From positions 1 through 64,000 of the forward strand of contig CACHPB010000006.1 of assembly GCA_902581585.1 (NCBI GenBank): a DNA stretch of 64,000 bases, read 5' to 3'. The notes beneath the pieces were generated by a model. It had not been told where the DNA came from. It did no database searches and saw nothing but the letters and a program-made list of their open reading frames with translations. The translations under genes and the position numbers were made by a program. The stretch's first letter is position 1. The number at the start of each line of letters is the position of its first letter. This DNA is from an uncultured Pelagibacteraceae bacterium. Its GTDB lineage: Bacteria > Pseudomonadota > Alphaproteobacteria > Pelagibacterales > Pelagibacteraceae. This document shows positions 7,899-17,690 of the stretch, piece after piece.

Positions 7899-10775
7899 TT
7901 AAGCTGTTTTTTTAAATTTATTATCGAGCAAAGGTTTTAAAAATTTACCTGTATAACTATCTTTAACATTAATAATTTCCTCAGGTTTACCTTCTGCTAT
8001 AATATTTCCGCCTTTCACTCCACCATCAGGACCCATATCAACAATATAATCAGCTGTTTTTATTACGTCTAAATTGTGTTCAATTACAACAACTGTATTT
8101 CCAGTTGCAACAAAAGTATGAAGTATTTCTAATAATTTTTTGATGTCATGTTGATGCAAACCTGTAGTCGGTTCGTCCAATATATAAATAGTTCTTCCTG
8201 TTGATCTTTTTGATAACTCTTTTGCTAACTTAATTCTTTGCGCCTCTCCACCAGATAGAGTAGTTGCTTGTTGACCAATTTTTATATAGCCCAATCCAAC
8301 CTTTTTAAGTGTTAATAATTTAGTCTTTATATTTGATATATTCTCAAAGTATTCACAACCTTCATCAACAGTCATATTTAAAACGTCTGCAATGCTTTTA
8401 TCTTTAAATTTTATCTCTAATGTTTCTCTATTGTATCTTGTACCTTTGCATTCATCGCAAGTTATGTATACATCAGGTAAAAAGTGCATCTCGTAAGTTA
8501 TTACTCCATCTCCCTCACAGGCTTCACATCGACCTCCTTTGACATTAAACGAAAATCTACCAGGTTTATAACCTCTACTTTTTGCTTCTGGCAAATTAGC
8601 AAACCAATCCCTAATCGGTCCAAAAGCACCGGTGTAAGTTGCAGGATTTGATCTTGGAGTTCTTCCAATTGGTGATTGATCAATATCAATAATTTTGTCT
8701 ACTAATTCAATTCCTTTAAAACCTCTAAATGGTTTAGGTATTTTTCTTGATTTATTATTATTTAATGTAAGATTTAACGCATTGTAAAGCGTTTGTAGTA
8801 TTAAGGTAGATTTACCGCTACCAGATACACCAGTAACACATGTGAAACTTCCTAATGGGATTTTAAGATTAACGTTATTTAAATTATTACCACTTGCCCC
8901 GTTAATTTCTAAAAATCTACCATTTTTTGCTAATCTTCTATTACGTGGGATAGGTATATAACTCTTATTTGATAAGTATCTTCCAGTAATACTTTTATCA
9001 TTATCAAGAATATCTTTATATGAACCTTGCGCAATTACTTCGCCACCTTTATTTCCAGCTTCAGGTCCAAGATCAATTATATGGTCAGCGTTTTCCATTG
9101 TTTCCGTATCATGTTCAACCACAATTACTGTATTCCCCAGGTCTCTTAATCTTTTTAATGCATTAATTAACTTTACATTATCTTTTTGGTGCAAACCTAT
9201 AGAGGGTTCATCAAGAACATATAACACACCAGTTAATCCAGATCCTATTTGAGATGCTAATCTAATTCTTTGAGCTTCACCTCCTGACAAAGTTCCAGAT
9301 TCTCTAGATAATGTTAGGTAATCAAGTCCAACATTTAACAAAAAGTTTAATCTTTCATTAATTTCTTTAAGTATGTGTTGTGCTATTTTTAATTGCCTTT
9401 TATCTAATTTGGTTTCAAGCGATTTAAACCACTCTTTTGCATCGTAAATTGATTTTTCTGTAACTTCACTAATATTAAGTTCATTAATTTTTACACATAA
9501 AGCTTCATCTTTTAATCTGTGTCCATTACACCTTTCACATTTTGTATCAGATTGATATTGTGAAATTTCTTCTCTTTTCCAATCACTATCAGTTTCTAAA
9601 AACCTTCTTTCAAGATTATTTACTACACCCTCAAATGTTTTTTTATGAGAATATTTTTCATATCCATCATCATAAGAAAATTTTATTTCCTCATCGTCTG
9701 AGCCAAAAAGAATTACATCTTTGATTTTTTTTGGTAATTTTGACCATCTATCATTTAATGAAAATCCATAATGTTTTGCTATAGATGCTAAAGTTTGAGC
9801 GTAGTATAAAGAAGACGATTTTGACCAAGGTTCAATTGCGCCATCTGCAATAGTTTTTTTTTCATCTGGTACTACCAATTTAGGATCTACATTTAATTTT
9901 ACTCCTATGCCTTCACATTCTTCGCATGCACCATAAGGACTGTTAAAAGAAAATAGTCTAGGTTCAATCTCTTCAATGGTAAAACCACTTTCTGGACATG
10001 CAAATTTCGTTGAAAAAATTAAATTTTCAATTTTTCTAAATTTTTTTGGAAGCGTTTCATCTTCATACTCTACAAACATAAGACCATTAGCTAAATTTAC
10101 AGCTGTTTCTACACTCTCTGCTAATCTATTACCTAATGATGCATTTAGAACTATCCTATCGACTAAGACAGAGATATCATGTTTAAGTTTTTTATTTAAT
10201 TCTGGAACCTCATCAATATCGTATAATTTATTATCTACTTTAATTTTTCTAAATCCTCTTTTTTTATAACCAAGTATATCTTTTCGATATTCTCCTTTTC
10301 TTCCTCTAACAACCGGGGCATATAAGTAAATTGTAGATTTTTTAGGAAGAGTTTTTATTTTGTCTACTATTTGACTAATCGTTTGTGAAGTAATTGGCAA
10401 ACCTGTAAAAGGTGAGTAGGGTATGCCTGCTCTTGCATAAAGCACTCTCATATAGTCATAAATTTCTGTGACTGTTGCTACAGTAGATCTTGGATTTTTA
10501 GATGTATTTTTTTGCTCAATAGAAATTGCTGGGCTTAAACCTTCAATCAAATCTACGTTTGGTTTTTTCATTTTATCTAGAAATTGCCTTGCGTATGCAG
10601 ACAAACTTTCAACATATCTTCGTTGCCCTTCTGCGTAGACTGTATCAAATGCTAATGATGATTTACCAGACCCAGATAATCCTGTAATCACGACAAATTT
10701 TTCTTTTGGAATCTCGAGTGTAATATTCTTTAAATTGTGCTCTTTTGCACCCTTAATAACTATCTTTTTGAGCAT
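7899..10775 (-). CDS. uvrA: Excinuclease ABC subunit A
   Basis: Damage-recognition ATPase of nucleotide excision repair, working with UvrB and UvrC. The 958-residue length is normal. It has two ABC modules, each with a Walker A ([14 protein letters not shown] near residue 32, [10 protein letters not shown] in the second half) and an LSGGEAQRI signature, plus CxxC zinc modules (CEECEG, CERCNG, CEACEG with CDECKG). It is divergent from ssb across an 80-base gap, the usual uvrA-ssb arrangement. Confidence 0.98.
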   Translation of the reverse strand: MLKKIVIKGAKEHNLKNITLEIPKEKFVVITGLSGSGKSSLAFDTVYAEGQRRYVESLSAYARQFLDKMKKPNVDLIEGLSPAISIEQKNTSKNPRSTVATVTEIYDYMRVLYARAGIPYSPFTGLPITSQTISQIVDKIKTLPKKSTIYLYAPVVRGRKGEYRKDILGYKKRGFRKIKVDNKLYDIDEVPELNKKLKHDISVLVDRIVLNASLGNRLAESVETAVNLANGLMFVEYEDETLPKKFRKIENLIFSTKFACPESGFTIEEIEPRLFSFNSPYGACEECEGIGVKLNVDPKLVVPDEKKTIADGAIEPWSKSSSLYYAQTLASIAKHYGFSLNDRWSKLPKKIKDVILFGSDDEEIKFSYDDGYEKYSHKKTFEGVVNNLERRFLETDSDWKREEISQYQSDTKCERCNGHRLKDEALCVKINELNISEVTEKSIYDAKEWFKSLETKLDKRQLKIAQHILKEINERLNFLLNVGLDYLTLSRESGTLSGGEAQRIRLASQIGSGLTGVLYVLDEPSIGLHQKDNVKLINALKRLRDLGNTVIVVEHDTETMENADHIIDLGPEAGNKGGEVIAQGSYKDILDNDKSITGRYLSNKSYIPIPRNRRLAKNGRFLEINGASGNNLNNVNLKIPLGSFTCVTGVSGSGKSTLILQTLYNALNLTLNNNKSRKIPKPFRGFKGIELVDKIIDIDQSPIGRTPRSNPATYTGAFGPIRDWFANLPEAKSRGYKPGRFSFNVKGGRCEACEGDGVITYEMHFLPDVYITCDECKGTRYNRETLEIKFKDKSIADVLNMTVDEGCEYFENISNIKTKLLTLKKVGLGYIKIGQQATTLSGGEAQRIKLAKELSKRSTGRTIYILDEPTTGLHQHDIKKLLEILHTFVATGNTVVVIEHNLDVIKTADYIVDMGPDGGVKGGNIIAEGKPEEIINVKDSYTGKFLKPLLDNKFKKTA

Positions 10776-10825
10776 AATTTTTGTTGCTTTAATTTAATAA
10801 AATCAATATTCAGGTCAATAAGTGT

Positions 10826-10831
10826 TATAAT
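10826..10831 (+). promoter_or_regulatory. Candidate -10 box upstream of ssb
   Basis: A perfect TATAAT lies 25 bases before the ssb start in the 80-base gap between divergent uvrA and ssb. I could not find a good -35 match at 16-18 bases spacing, so this is only a partial promoter. Confidence 0.3.
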
Positions 10832-10855
10832 AAACATTCTAAATAATAAAATATT

Positions 10856-11305
10856 ATGGCTGGTAGTTTAAATAAAGTATTATTAATTGGTCGTTTAGGC
10901 GCAGATCCAGAAGTTAAACAAATGGTTAATGGAAAAAGTGTAGCTAGATTAAGTCTAGCAACCAGTCAATCCTGGAAAGATAAAAATACAGGTGAAAAAA
11001 AAGAAAAAACTGAATGGCATAGAATCGTTGTTTTTAACGAAGGATTAGTTAATGTTGTTCAACAGTATTTAAAAAAAGGAGCACAAGTATACGTTGAGGG
11101 TCAACTTTCAACCAGAAAATGGAAAGACGAACAAAGCGGACAAGATAAGTATTCAACTGAAATTCTTATACAAGGTTACAACTCGTCTTTAACAATGTTA
11201 GGTGGTGGCAATCAAAATAATATTGGATCACAAGATAATAAACAAAACTTTGATGATAGTCCTCCACCAGCCCAAAGTGATTTAGATGATGATATTCCAT
11301 TTTAA
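10856..11305 (+). CDS. ssb: Single-stranded DNA-binding protein
   Basis: Binds single-stranded DNA in replication, repair and recombination. The 149-residue protein has an OB-fold in residues 1-110 starting [17 protein letters not shown] with the [10 protein letters not shown] segment, then a short Gln/Asn/Pro-rich linker and the acidic tip DLDDDIPF that recruits partner proteins. The linker is short compared with E. coli. It is separated from gyrA by 5 bases. Confidence 0.97.
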   Translation: MAGSLNKVLLIGRLGADPEVKQMVNGKSVARLSLATSQSWKDKNTGEKKEKTEWHRIVVFNEGLVNVVQQYLKKGAQVYVEGQLSTRKWKDEQSGQDKYSTEILIQGYNSSLTMLGGGNQNNIGSQDNKQNFDDSPPPAQSDLDDDIPF

Positions 11306-11310
11306 CTAGT

Positions 11311-13893
11311 ATGGAAAAAAACGAAATCTCAAAAGTAAATAATAATATTAAACCAATCTCTATGTACGATGAGATGAGCTCATCCTATCTGTCTTATGCA
11401 ATGAGCGTGATAGTAAGTAGGGCATTACCTGATATAAGAGATGGCTTAAAACCAGTTCATAGAAGAATTATATATGCAATGCACAAAGGTGGTTTTGACT
11501 GGTCTAAACAATTTAGAAAATCAGCAAGAATTGTTGGTGACGTTATAGGTAAATATCATCCGCATGGAGACCAAGCAGTTTATGATGCTTTAGTTAGAAT
11601 GGTTCAAGAGTTCTCAATGAGTGTTCCATTAGTAGATGGTCAGGGGAATTTTGGCTCAATTGATGGAGATCCACCAGCAGCTATGAGATATACTGAAACA
11701 AAATTAGCAAAAGTTTCTCAGTTTTTAATTGATGATATTGAAAAAAATACAGTTTCATTCAAAAGCAATTATGACGAAACTGAGCAAGAACCAACAGTTT
11801 TGCCCGCTCAATATCCAAATCTTTTAGTAAATGGTGCAGGAGGGATAGCTGTTGGAATGGCAACAAGTATACCACCACATAATTTAGGAGAAGTGGTTGA
11901 TGCAACACTAGCATTAATTAAAAACAAAGATATTAAAATAAATGAATTAATGAAACATGTGCCAGGACCAGATTTTCCAACTGGAGGTGTAATAATTGGT
12001 AAAGATATTATTAAACAAGGATACAAAACAGGAAGAGGCTCATTTAAAATACGTGGGGAAATATCTGTTGAAAATTTAAAAAATGGTAAAGATAGGCTTG
12101 TTATTTCATCGATCCCATATCAAATTAATAAAGCTAATTTAAATGAGAGAATTGCAGAATTAGTAAGAGATAAAAAAATAGAGGGCATAAGTGATATTAG
12201 AGATGAGTCAAATAGCGAAGGTATAAGAGTATCTATTGATCTAAGAAGAAATGTTGAACCAGAAACTGTAAAAAGACAACTTTATAAATACACCTCAATA
12301 GAATCTTCATTTGGTTTTAATTCTTTAGCAATAGTAGATCAAAAACCAAAAACATGTACTCTTAAAGATTTTTTAGAAAACTTTTTAAAATTTAGAGAAG
12401 ATGTAGTTATAAAAAGAACTAAATTTGATCTTCAAAAAGCAGAGGAGAGAGTTCATATTTTATTAGGTTTGTCAGTAAGTGTGGAAAATATTGATAAAGT
12501 AATTAAAATAATTAGATCCTCGAAAAATCCAGAGGAAGCGAAAAATACTCTCTTAAAAACTTCCTGGAAAATAAGCAAAGCTTCAAAGCTTATTAAACTT
12601 GTTGACACCAAAAACTATAAAGGAAAATACATTCTTTCAATAAATCAAGTAATTTCAATATTAGAGTTAAGATTACAAAAATTAACCGCTATTGGAATTA
12701 ATGAAATTGAAGTTGAAATAAAAAAATTAGCTCAGGAAATTTCTAATTATAAAAAAATTATTAATTCTAAAAATGAATTATTGAAAGTTATTAGTAATGA
12801 TCTTCAAACAATAAAAGACAAATTTTCATCTCCAAGAAGGACAAAAATTATTGATGCAGTTTTAAATTATGACATAGAGGAAACAATTCAAAAGGAGTCT
12901 GTAATAATTACAATAACATTACAGGGATATATAAAAAGAGGTGCTTTAAGTGGAGTTAAACAACAAAAAAGAGGCGGAAAAGGGAAGACTGGTATTAAAA
13001 CAAGAGAAGAAGACTCAGTGGTTCAAACTTTGTCCGTTGATACTCATACATCTCTCTTATTTTTTTCAACAGAGGGACTAGCTTATAAAGTTAAAGCATG
13101 GAAAATTCCTGAAGGATCTGCTTCCTCAAAAGGAAAATCACTTTTTAATATTTTACCACTGAAAAACCATCAATCTATTAGTTCTATTATGCCTTTCCCA
13201 GACGAAGGTATAGATAAAAAAAATATGCATATAATTTTTGCAACAAGCAAGGGGAAGATAAGAAAAAATAATTTAGATGATTTTACTTCCATAAATGCAT
13301 CAGGAAAAATTGCAATGAAATTAGATTCTGATGACAAAATTATTGGGGTTAAAATATGCACAGACAATCAAGATATTATGCTAAATACAAAATTTGGAAA
13401 ATGCATAAGGTTTGAGTCAAAAAAACTAAGAGTATTTAAAGGAAGGTCCTCAAAAGGAATACGAGGCATCAACCTTGCAGAAAAAGATACAATAGTTTCA
13501 TTATCAATAATTGATAATGATGATATTAAAAAAAGTAAAAGCAAAACTAAAGATGAAAAATCTGAGTTTAAAGCAAAAGAAAAATTTATTTTATCAATTA
13601 CAGAAAATGGTTACGGCAAAAGAACATCACATTATGATTTTAGAGTTACAAATCGTGGTGGCAAAGGTATAATAGGTATTGTTAACTCACCTAGAAACGG
13701 AAACGTCTCATCATCTTTCCCAGTCTTTGAAGGGGATCAAATTTTAATTTCCACGAATAAAGGAAGAGTTATAAGAACCGCAGTTAAAGAAATTAGGATT
13801 GCTGGTAGAAATACCCAAGGTGTAAGAATCATTAAATTAACAGGTGATGAAAAGGTTGTTTCATCAATCAAATTAGATGATAATTTGGTTTAA
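11311..13893 (+). CDS. gyrA: DNA gyrase subunit A
   Basis: Breakage-reunion subunit of gyrase, which introduces negative supercoils. At 860 residues it has the N-terminal winged-helix and tower domains with catalytic Tyr127 in [12 protein letters not shown], and a C-terminal beta-pinwheel with the GyrA box [10 protein letters not shown]. In the quinolone-binding loop, [10 protein letters not shown] has Gln88 where E. coli has Ser83, while the Asp corresponding to Asp87 is kept. Its stop overlaps the coaD start by one base (TAATG). Confidence 0.97.
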   Translation: MEKNEISKVNNNIKPISMYDEMSSSYLSYAMSVIVSRALPDIRDGLKPVHRRIIYAMHKGGFDWSKQFRKSARIVGDVIGKYHPHGDQAVYDALVRMVQEFSMSVPLVDGQGNFGSIDGDPPAAMRYTETKLAKVSQFLIDDIEKNTVSFKSNYDETEQEPTVLPAQYPNLLVNGAGGIAVGMATSIPPHNLGEVVDATLALIKNKDIKINELMKHVPGPDFPTGGVIIGKDIIKQGYKTGRGSFKIRGEISVENLKNGKDRLVISSIPYQINKANLNERIAELVRDKKIEGISDIRDESNSEGIRVSIDLRRNVEPETVKRQLYKYTSIESSFGFNSLAIVDQKPKTCTLKDFLENFLKFREDVVIKRTKFDLQKAEERVHILLGLSVSVENIDKVIKIIRSSKNPEEAKNTLLKTSWKISKASKLIKLVDTKNYKGKYILSINQVISILELRLQKLTAIGINEIEVEIKKLAQEISNYKKIINSKNELLKVISNDLQTIKDKFSSPRRTKIIDAVLNYDIEETIQKESVIITITLQGYIKRGALSGVKQQKRGGKGKTGIKTREEDSVVQTLSVDTHTSLLFFSTEGLAYKVKAWKIPEGSASSKGKSLFNILPLKNHQSISSIMPFPDEGIDKKNMHIIFATSKGKIRKNNLDDFTSINASGKIAMKLDSDDKIIGVKICTDNQDIMLNTKFGKCIRFESKKLRVFKGRSSKGIRGINLAEKDTIVSLSIIDNDDIKKSKSKTKDEKSEFKAKEKFILSITENGYGKRTSHYDFRVTNRGGKGIIGIVNSPRNGNVSSSFPVFEGDQILISTNKGRVIRTAVKEIRIAGRNTQGVRIIKLTGDEKVVSSIKLDDNLV

Positions 13894-14387
13894 TGAAAAA
13901 TATTGCCATATACCCAGGAACATTTGATCCCATTACTAATGGACATATTGACGTAATTAAAAAAGCTTTAAAATTAGCAGATAAGATTATTGTAGGTATT
14001 TCTAATGGAAATCAAAAAAATTTTTTATTTCCAATAGATGAAAGATATAAAATTGTATCAAGGGCTTTATATAATGATCTAAAGTTTCCAAAAAACAAAA
14101 TACAAGTTGTGAAATTTAATTCTTTAACGACCGAATTATGTAAAAAATATAAATCAAACCTTATATTAAGAGGTTTAAGGGCAGTATCTGATTTTGAATA
14201 TGAATTTCAGCTTGCTGGAATGAATAGAAAATTGAATAATAAAGTTGAAACAGTTTTTCTTATGTCAGATGTTGAAAATCAAATCATTTCCTCTCGTTTT
14301 GTTAAAGAAATAGCTATTCATAAAGGTGATTTAAGAAAATTTACAACTAAAAGTACAATAAAATCTTTGAAGAAAATCTATGCTTAA
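13893..14387 (+). CDS. coaD: Phosphopantetheine adenylyltransferase
   Basis: Catalyses the fourth step of coenzyme A synthesis, adenylating 4'-phosphopantetheine. The 164-residue protein opens with YPGTFDPITNGHIDV, which contains the nucleotidyltransferase T/HxGH motif, and has the late motif ISSRFVKEIA. Length and motifs are normal. It is coupled to gyrA and overlaps the next gene by 8 bases. Confidence 0.96.
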   Translation: MKNIAIYPGTFDPITNGHIDVIKKALKLADKIIVGISNGNQKNFLFPIDERYKIVSRALYNDLKFPKNKIQVVKFNSLTTELCKKYKSNLILRGLRAVSDFEYEFQLAGMNRKLNNKVETVFLMSDVENQIISSRFVKEIAIHKGDLRKFTTKSTIKSLKKIYA

Positions 14388-14937
14388 AAAAACAATTATT
14401 TTAATTATATCAATTTTATTATTAACAACAGCTTTAAAAGCAAAGGAGAATATTATGATACTTAAGTTAAAAGATGGAGATGTAAAAATAAAATTATTTC
14501 CAGATGTAGCACCAAACCATGTAAAAAGAATAACTGAGTTGGCAGATAGTGGAAAATATGATGGAGTAGTTTTTCATAGAGTAATAGATGGTTTCATGGC
14601 TCAAACTGGAGATGTTCAATTCGGAAACTCATCATCTGATAATTTTAATTTAAGCAGGGCAGGTATGGGTGGATCTGATTTACCTGACCTTAAAGAAGAA
14701 TTTAATGATTTGCCACATGAGAGAGGTACTTTGTCTATGGCGAGATCTTCAAATCCAAATAGTGCAAATAGTCAATTTTTTATTTGCTTTGGTCCAACAC
14801 CGCACTTAGATAGACAATATACTGTATTTGGTAAAGTTTTAGAAGGAATGGAGTTTGTAGATATGATTACAAAAGGAGATGGACCAAATGGATCTGTTTC
14901 TAATCCTGATAAAATAATTAGTTTTAAATCTGAGTAG
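14380..14937 (+). CDS. Exported cyclophilin-type peptidyl-prolyl isomerase
   Basis: Catalyses cis-trans isomerisation of proline bonds during protein folding. Of 185 residues, the first 21 form a signal peptide ending around ALKAKE, so the enzyme should act in the periplasm. The cyclophilin core follows, with FHRVIDGFMAQTGD carrying the catalytic Arg, MARSSNPNSANSQFFI, and the FGKVLEGMEFVD stretch. A second ATG at 14455 would give a cytoplasmic form without the signal peptide; the longer form is preferred because its N-terminus is a convincing signal. Confidence 0.92.
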   Translation: MLKKTIILIISILLLTTALKAKENIMILKLKDGDVKIKLFPDVAPNHVKRITELADSGKYDGVVFHRVIDGFMAQTGDVQFGNSSSDNFNLSRAGMGGSDLPDLKEEFNDLPHERGTLSMARSSNPNSANSQFFICFGPTPHLDRQYTVFGKVLEGMEFVDMITKGDGPNGSVSNPDKIISFKSE

Positions 14938-14947
14938 ATTTTAATGG

Positions 14948-16066
14948 ATGGAAGAAATAAAAAAGAATTTTTCTTTTAGCGTAAAACATCAAAATAAAAA
15001 TTATCGTGTTGGATTAATTCAAACTCATCGTGGAGAAATAGATACACCCGCTTTTATGCCTGTAGGAACTCAAGCCACAGTAAAAGGTGTTTTTATTGAT
15101 GATATTATAAAGACTGGCAGTCAAATTATTCTCTCAAATACTTATCACTTAATGATTAGGCCTGGCACTGAAAGAGTCGAGGCTGTTGGTGGTCTTCACA
15201 AATTTATGAATTGTAAACTTCCTATTCTTACCGACTCAGGAGGCTATCAGGTTATGTCTTTATCTAAATTTAACAAAATCGACAGAGACAAAGGAGCAAT
15301 TTTTCAATCTCATATAGACGGAAAAACTTTCATCTTAAGTCCTGAGGAAAGTATTAAAATTCAAAAAAAACTTAATTCAGATATTGTTATGGTAATGGAT
15401 GAGTGTCCAAAAAATACCAAAGATTACAACAAAATTAAAAACTCAATGGAATTGTCTACAGAATGGGCAAAAAGATCAAAAGATGAATTTGGAAACAACC
15501 CACATAAAGCTTTGTTTGGTATTGTTCAAGGTGGTTTATTCAATGATCTTAGAATTGAATCTTTAAAAAAATTAATTAACATAAAATTTGACGGATACGC
15601 AATTGGAGGTTTAGCTGTTGGAGAAACTCAAAAAGAAATGTTTGATGTTTTAGATGGTATTAAAGACTTTTTACCAGAAGATAAACCAAGATATTTAATG
15701 GGTGTTGGGACTCCATCAGATATATTAGGAGCAGTAAAAAGAGGTATTGATATGTTTGATTGTGTTTTGCCAACCAGGTCAGGAAGAACAGGTTTAGCTT
15801 TTACGTGGAACGGTAGAATTCAAATTAGAAATTCTGAAAATAAATTTGATAATACACCTCTTGATAGTAATGTGACAAAATTTGATTTAAACAAGTATTC
15901 AAAAAATTATTTGAATCACCTACACAATACTAATGAAATGTTAGCTTCAATGATTTTAACCCTAAATAATATTAATTTTTACCAGGAACTTATGTATGAA
16001 ATTAGAAAAAATATTAAAATGGGAACTTTTGAACAATTTCATGATAAGTATATTAATATTTTGTAA
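14948..16066 (+). CDS. tgt: Queuine tRNA-ribosyltransferase with no zinc site
   Basis: Exchanges G34 of GUN-anticodon tRNAs for the queuosine precursor preQ1. The 372-residue protein keeps the substrate motif TDSGGYQVMSL with its general acid/base Asp and the nucleophile motif MFDCVLPTRSGRTG. Near the C-terminus, where bacterial Tgt has CxCxxC and a downstream His (E. coli Cys302, Cys304, Cys307, His333), this protein reads PLDSNVTKFDLNKYS and later TLNNIN, so by alignment all four ligands are Val, Lys, Leu and Asn. The reading frame is intact. It may still fold without zinc or have changed role. Confidence 0.9.
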   Translation: MEEIKKNFSFSVKHQNKNYRVGLIQTHRGEIDTPAFMPVGTQATVKGVFIDDIIKTGSQIILSNTYHLMIRPGTERVEAVGGLHKFMNCKLPILTDSGGYQVMSLSKFNKIDRDKGAIFQSHIDGKTFILSPEESIKIQKKLNSDIVMVMDECPKNTKDYNKIKNSMELSTEWAKRSKDEFGNNPHKALFGIVQGGLFNDLRIESLKKLINIKFDGYAIGGLAVGETQKEMFDVLDGIKDFLPEDKPRYLMGVGTPSDILGAVKRGIDMFDCVLPTRSGRTGLAFTWNGRIQIRNSENKFDNTPLDSNVTKFDLNKYSKNYLNHLHNTNEMLASMILTLNNINFYQELMYEIRKNIKMGTFEQFHDKYINIL

Positions 16067-16116
16067 ATTTTTACCATTGCCAAATATTAAAAAATCAATA
16101 TAAGAATTTCCGTGTT

Positions 16117-16192
<76 letters not shown>

Positions 16193-16197
16193 ACATT

Positions 16198-17019
16198 TTA
16201 TACGATTGGTGGGTATTTTAAAATAATTTCATTCATCCAATCATCAATCTGTTCTATTCTTCTTTTGTTTGATGGATGAGTACTTAGGAACTCTGGGGGT
16301 TCTTTTCCTTTATTGGCTTCTTTCATTCTCTCCCATATTTTTGTAGTTTCTCTTATGTCAAAGCCTGATAAGGAAGAAAAAATTAAACCTAAATAATCTG
16401 CTTCGCTCTCCTGCTTTCTTGTAAAAGGGTTCATTATTCCTATTTGAGATAAAATTCCAACTGTATTCATGCCAGTTGTTCTATTTATTTCAGATAATTT
16501 TCCTCCAGTAGCAATATCAATTATACCAGTTGTAGTGTTTAACAATCTTGTTCTACTAGCTCTTTCCACAGAATGTTTTGCTACAGCATGAGCAACCTCG
16601 TGACCCATGACAGCTGCTAGACCATTATTGTTTTTGGTTATATCTAACATCCCAGTATAAAAGGCAATTTTTCCTCCTGGCATACACCATGCATTTCTAA
16701 TTTTTTTATTATCAATTAGAATATATTCCCATTCAAAATTTGCAGTAGGGTCCTCCATATCATTTCTATAAAAATATTCTGATATAGATTTCTCTATTTT
16801 TGATCCGATTTGAATAATATTGTTTAAACTTTCTTTATCGTTACTTAGTTTAGCTTTTTTTTTTACTTGCTCATATGCTCTAGCAGCATAAGCATTTAAC
16901 TTTGTTTCTGAGATTAATTTGAGCTGTTTTCTCTCAGTTATTGGTGCTGTAGTACATGCATGTAATCCTGCCGAAAGACAGCCACAACCCATCAAATATA
17001 TAAAATTTCTTCTATTCAC
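16198..17019 (-). CDS. M48 family zinc metalloprotease, lipoprotein
   Basis: A periplasmic, probably lipid-anchored peptidase of the M48 (BepA/YcaL-like) family, likely in outer-membrane quality control. The 273-residue protein begins with RRNF and a hydrophobic signal ending LHAC, a lipobox with Cys22. The zinc motif HEVAHAVAKH is followed by ESEADYLGL, which supplies the third ligand Glu. There is no TPR domain, so it is the short form. The gene is convergent with tRNA-Lys. Confidence 0.88.
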   Translation of the reverse strand: MNRRNFIYLMGCGCLSAGLHACTTAPITERKQLKLISETKLNAYAARAYEQVKKKAKLSNDKESLNNIIQIGSKIEKSISEYFYRNDMEDPTANFEWEYILIDNKKIRNAWCMPGGKIAFYTGMLDITKNNNGLAAVMGHEVAHAVAKHSVERASRTRLLNTTTGIIDIATGGKLSEINRTTGMNTVGILSQIGIMNPFTRKQESEADYLGLIFSSLSGFDIRETTKIWERMKEANKGKEPPEFLSTHPSNKRRIEQIDDWMNEIILKYPPIV

Positions 17020-17066
17020 TTTTTATAATATTTATAATACATGTATTTTATATTCAAATATAAGTT

Positions 17067-17690
17067 ATGTCTAAATTTAAAAGAAAAAGAATTTCATTTA
17101 TTGCAAGATTGAGAAATTATTTTATAACAGGTATAGTTGTTCTAGTACCTATAGGTATAACTCTATACTTAACAACTTTTTTTATCACTATATCTTCAAA
17201 ATTAATACCTCCTGGAATTAATCCTAATAATTATTTGCCATTTGCAATTCCAGGTTTGGAAATTTTATTATCAGTTATATTCATAACTCTAATAGGGGGC
17301 TTATCTCTATCTTTTATAGGAAAAAAATTCCTACAATTATTTAATGATCTGCTAAAAAAAATTCCTATACTAAGAACAATATATTCGGCAATTGGTCAGA
17401 TGACCGAAACATTTGCACCAAAAAAAGGTTCAAAGAAAAGTGTTGTTCTGATTCAATATCCTAGAAAAGGCTCATGGGCAGTTGGTTTTGCAACTAAAGA
17501 AAATAAGGGGGAAATCTCGAAAAAAACTAATACAGAACTTGTCAATGTATTTGTTCCTACGACACCAAATCCTACCAGTGGTTTTTTATTAATGTTTCCA
17601 AAGAGTGAAATTGTATATCTTGATATGACTTTTGAGGAAGCTTCAAAATTCATAGTTTCAGCTGGTACTTCGGACACCAAAACTAAATAG
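17067..17690 (+). CDS. DUF502 family membrane protein
   Basis: Two membrane helices near the N-terminus (about residues 14-36 and 58-85) are followed by a soluble beta-rich domain, the usual DUF502 layout. The sequence NYFITGIVVLVPIGITLYLT is typical of the family, as is VFVPTTPNPTSGFLLMFP. The molecular function is unknown. Alphaproteobacteria often carry it beside recG, as here; the two genes converge and overlap by 8 bases. Confidence 0.85.
   Translation: MSKFKRKRISFIARLRNYFITGIVVLVPIGITLYLTTFFITISSKLIPPGINPNNYLPFAIPGLEILLSVIFITLIGGLSLSFIGKKFLQLFNDLLKKIPILRTIYSAIGQMTETFAPKKGSKKSVVLIQYPRKGSWAVGFATKENKGEISKKTNTELVNVFVPTTPNPTSGFLLMFPKSEIVYLDMTFEEASKFIVSAGTSDTKTK

Noticed and set aside
8501..10269. 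Open frames within or opposite uvrA (8501-8689, 9542-9724, 9976-10269)
   Set aside because: They are shadows of a well-conserved gene and show no recognisable protein features.
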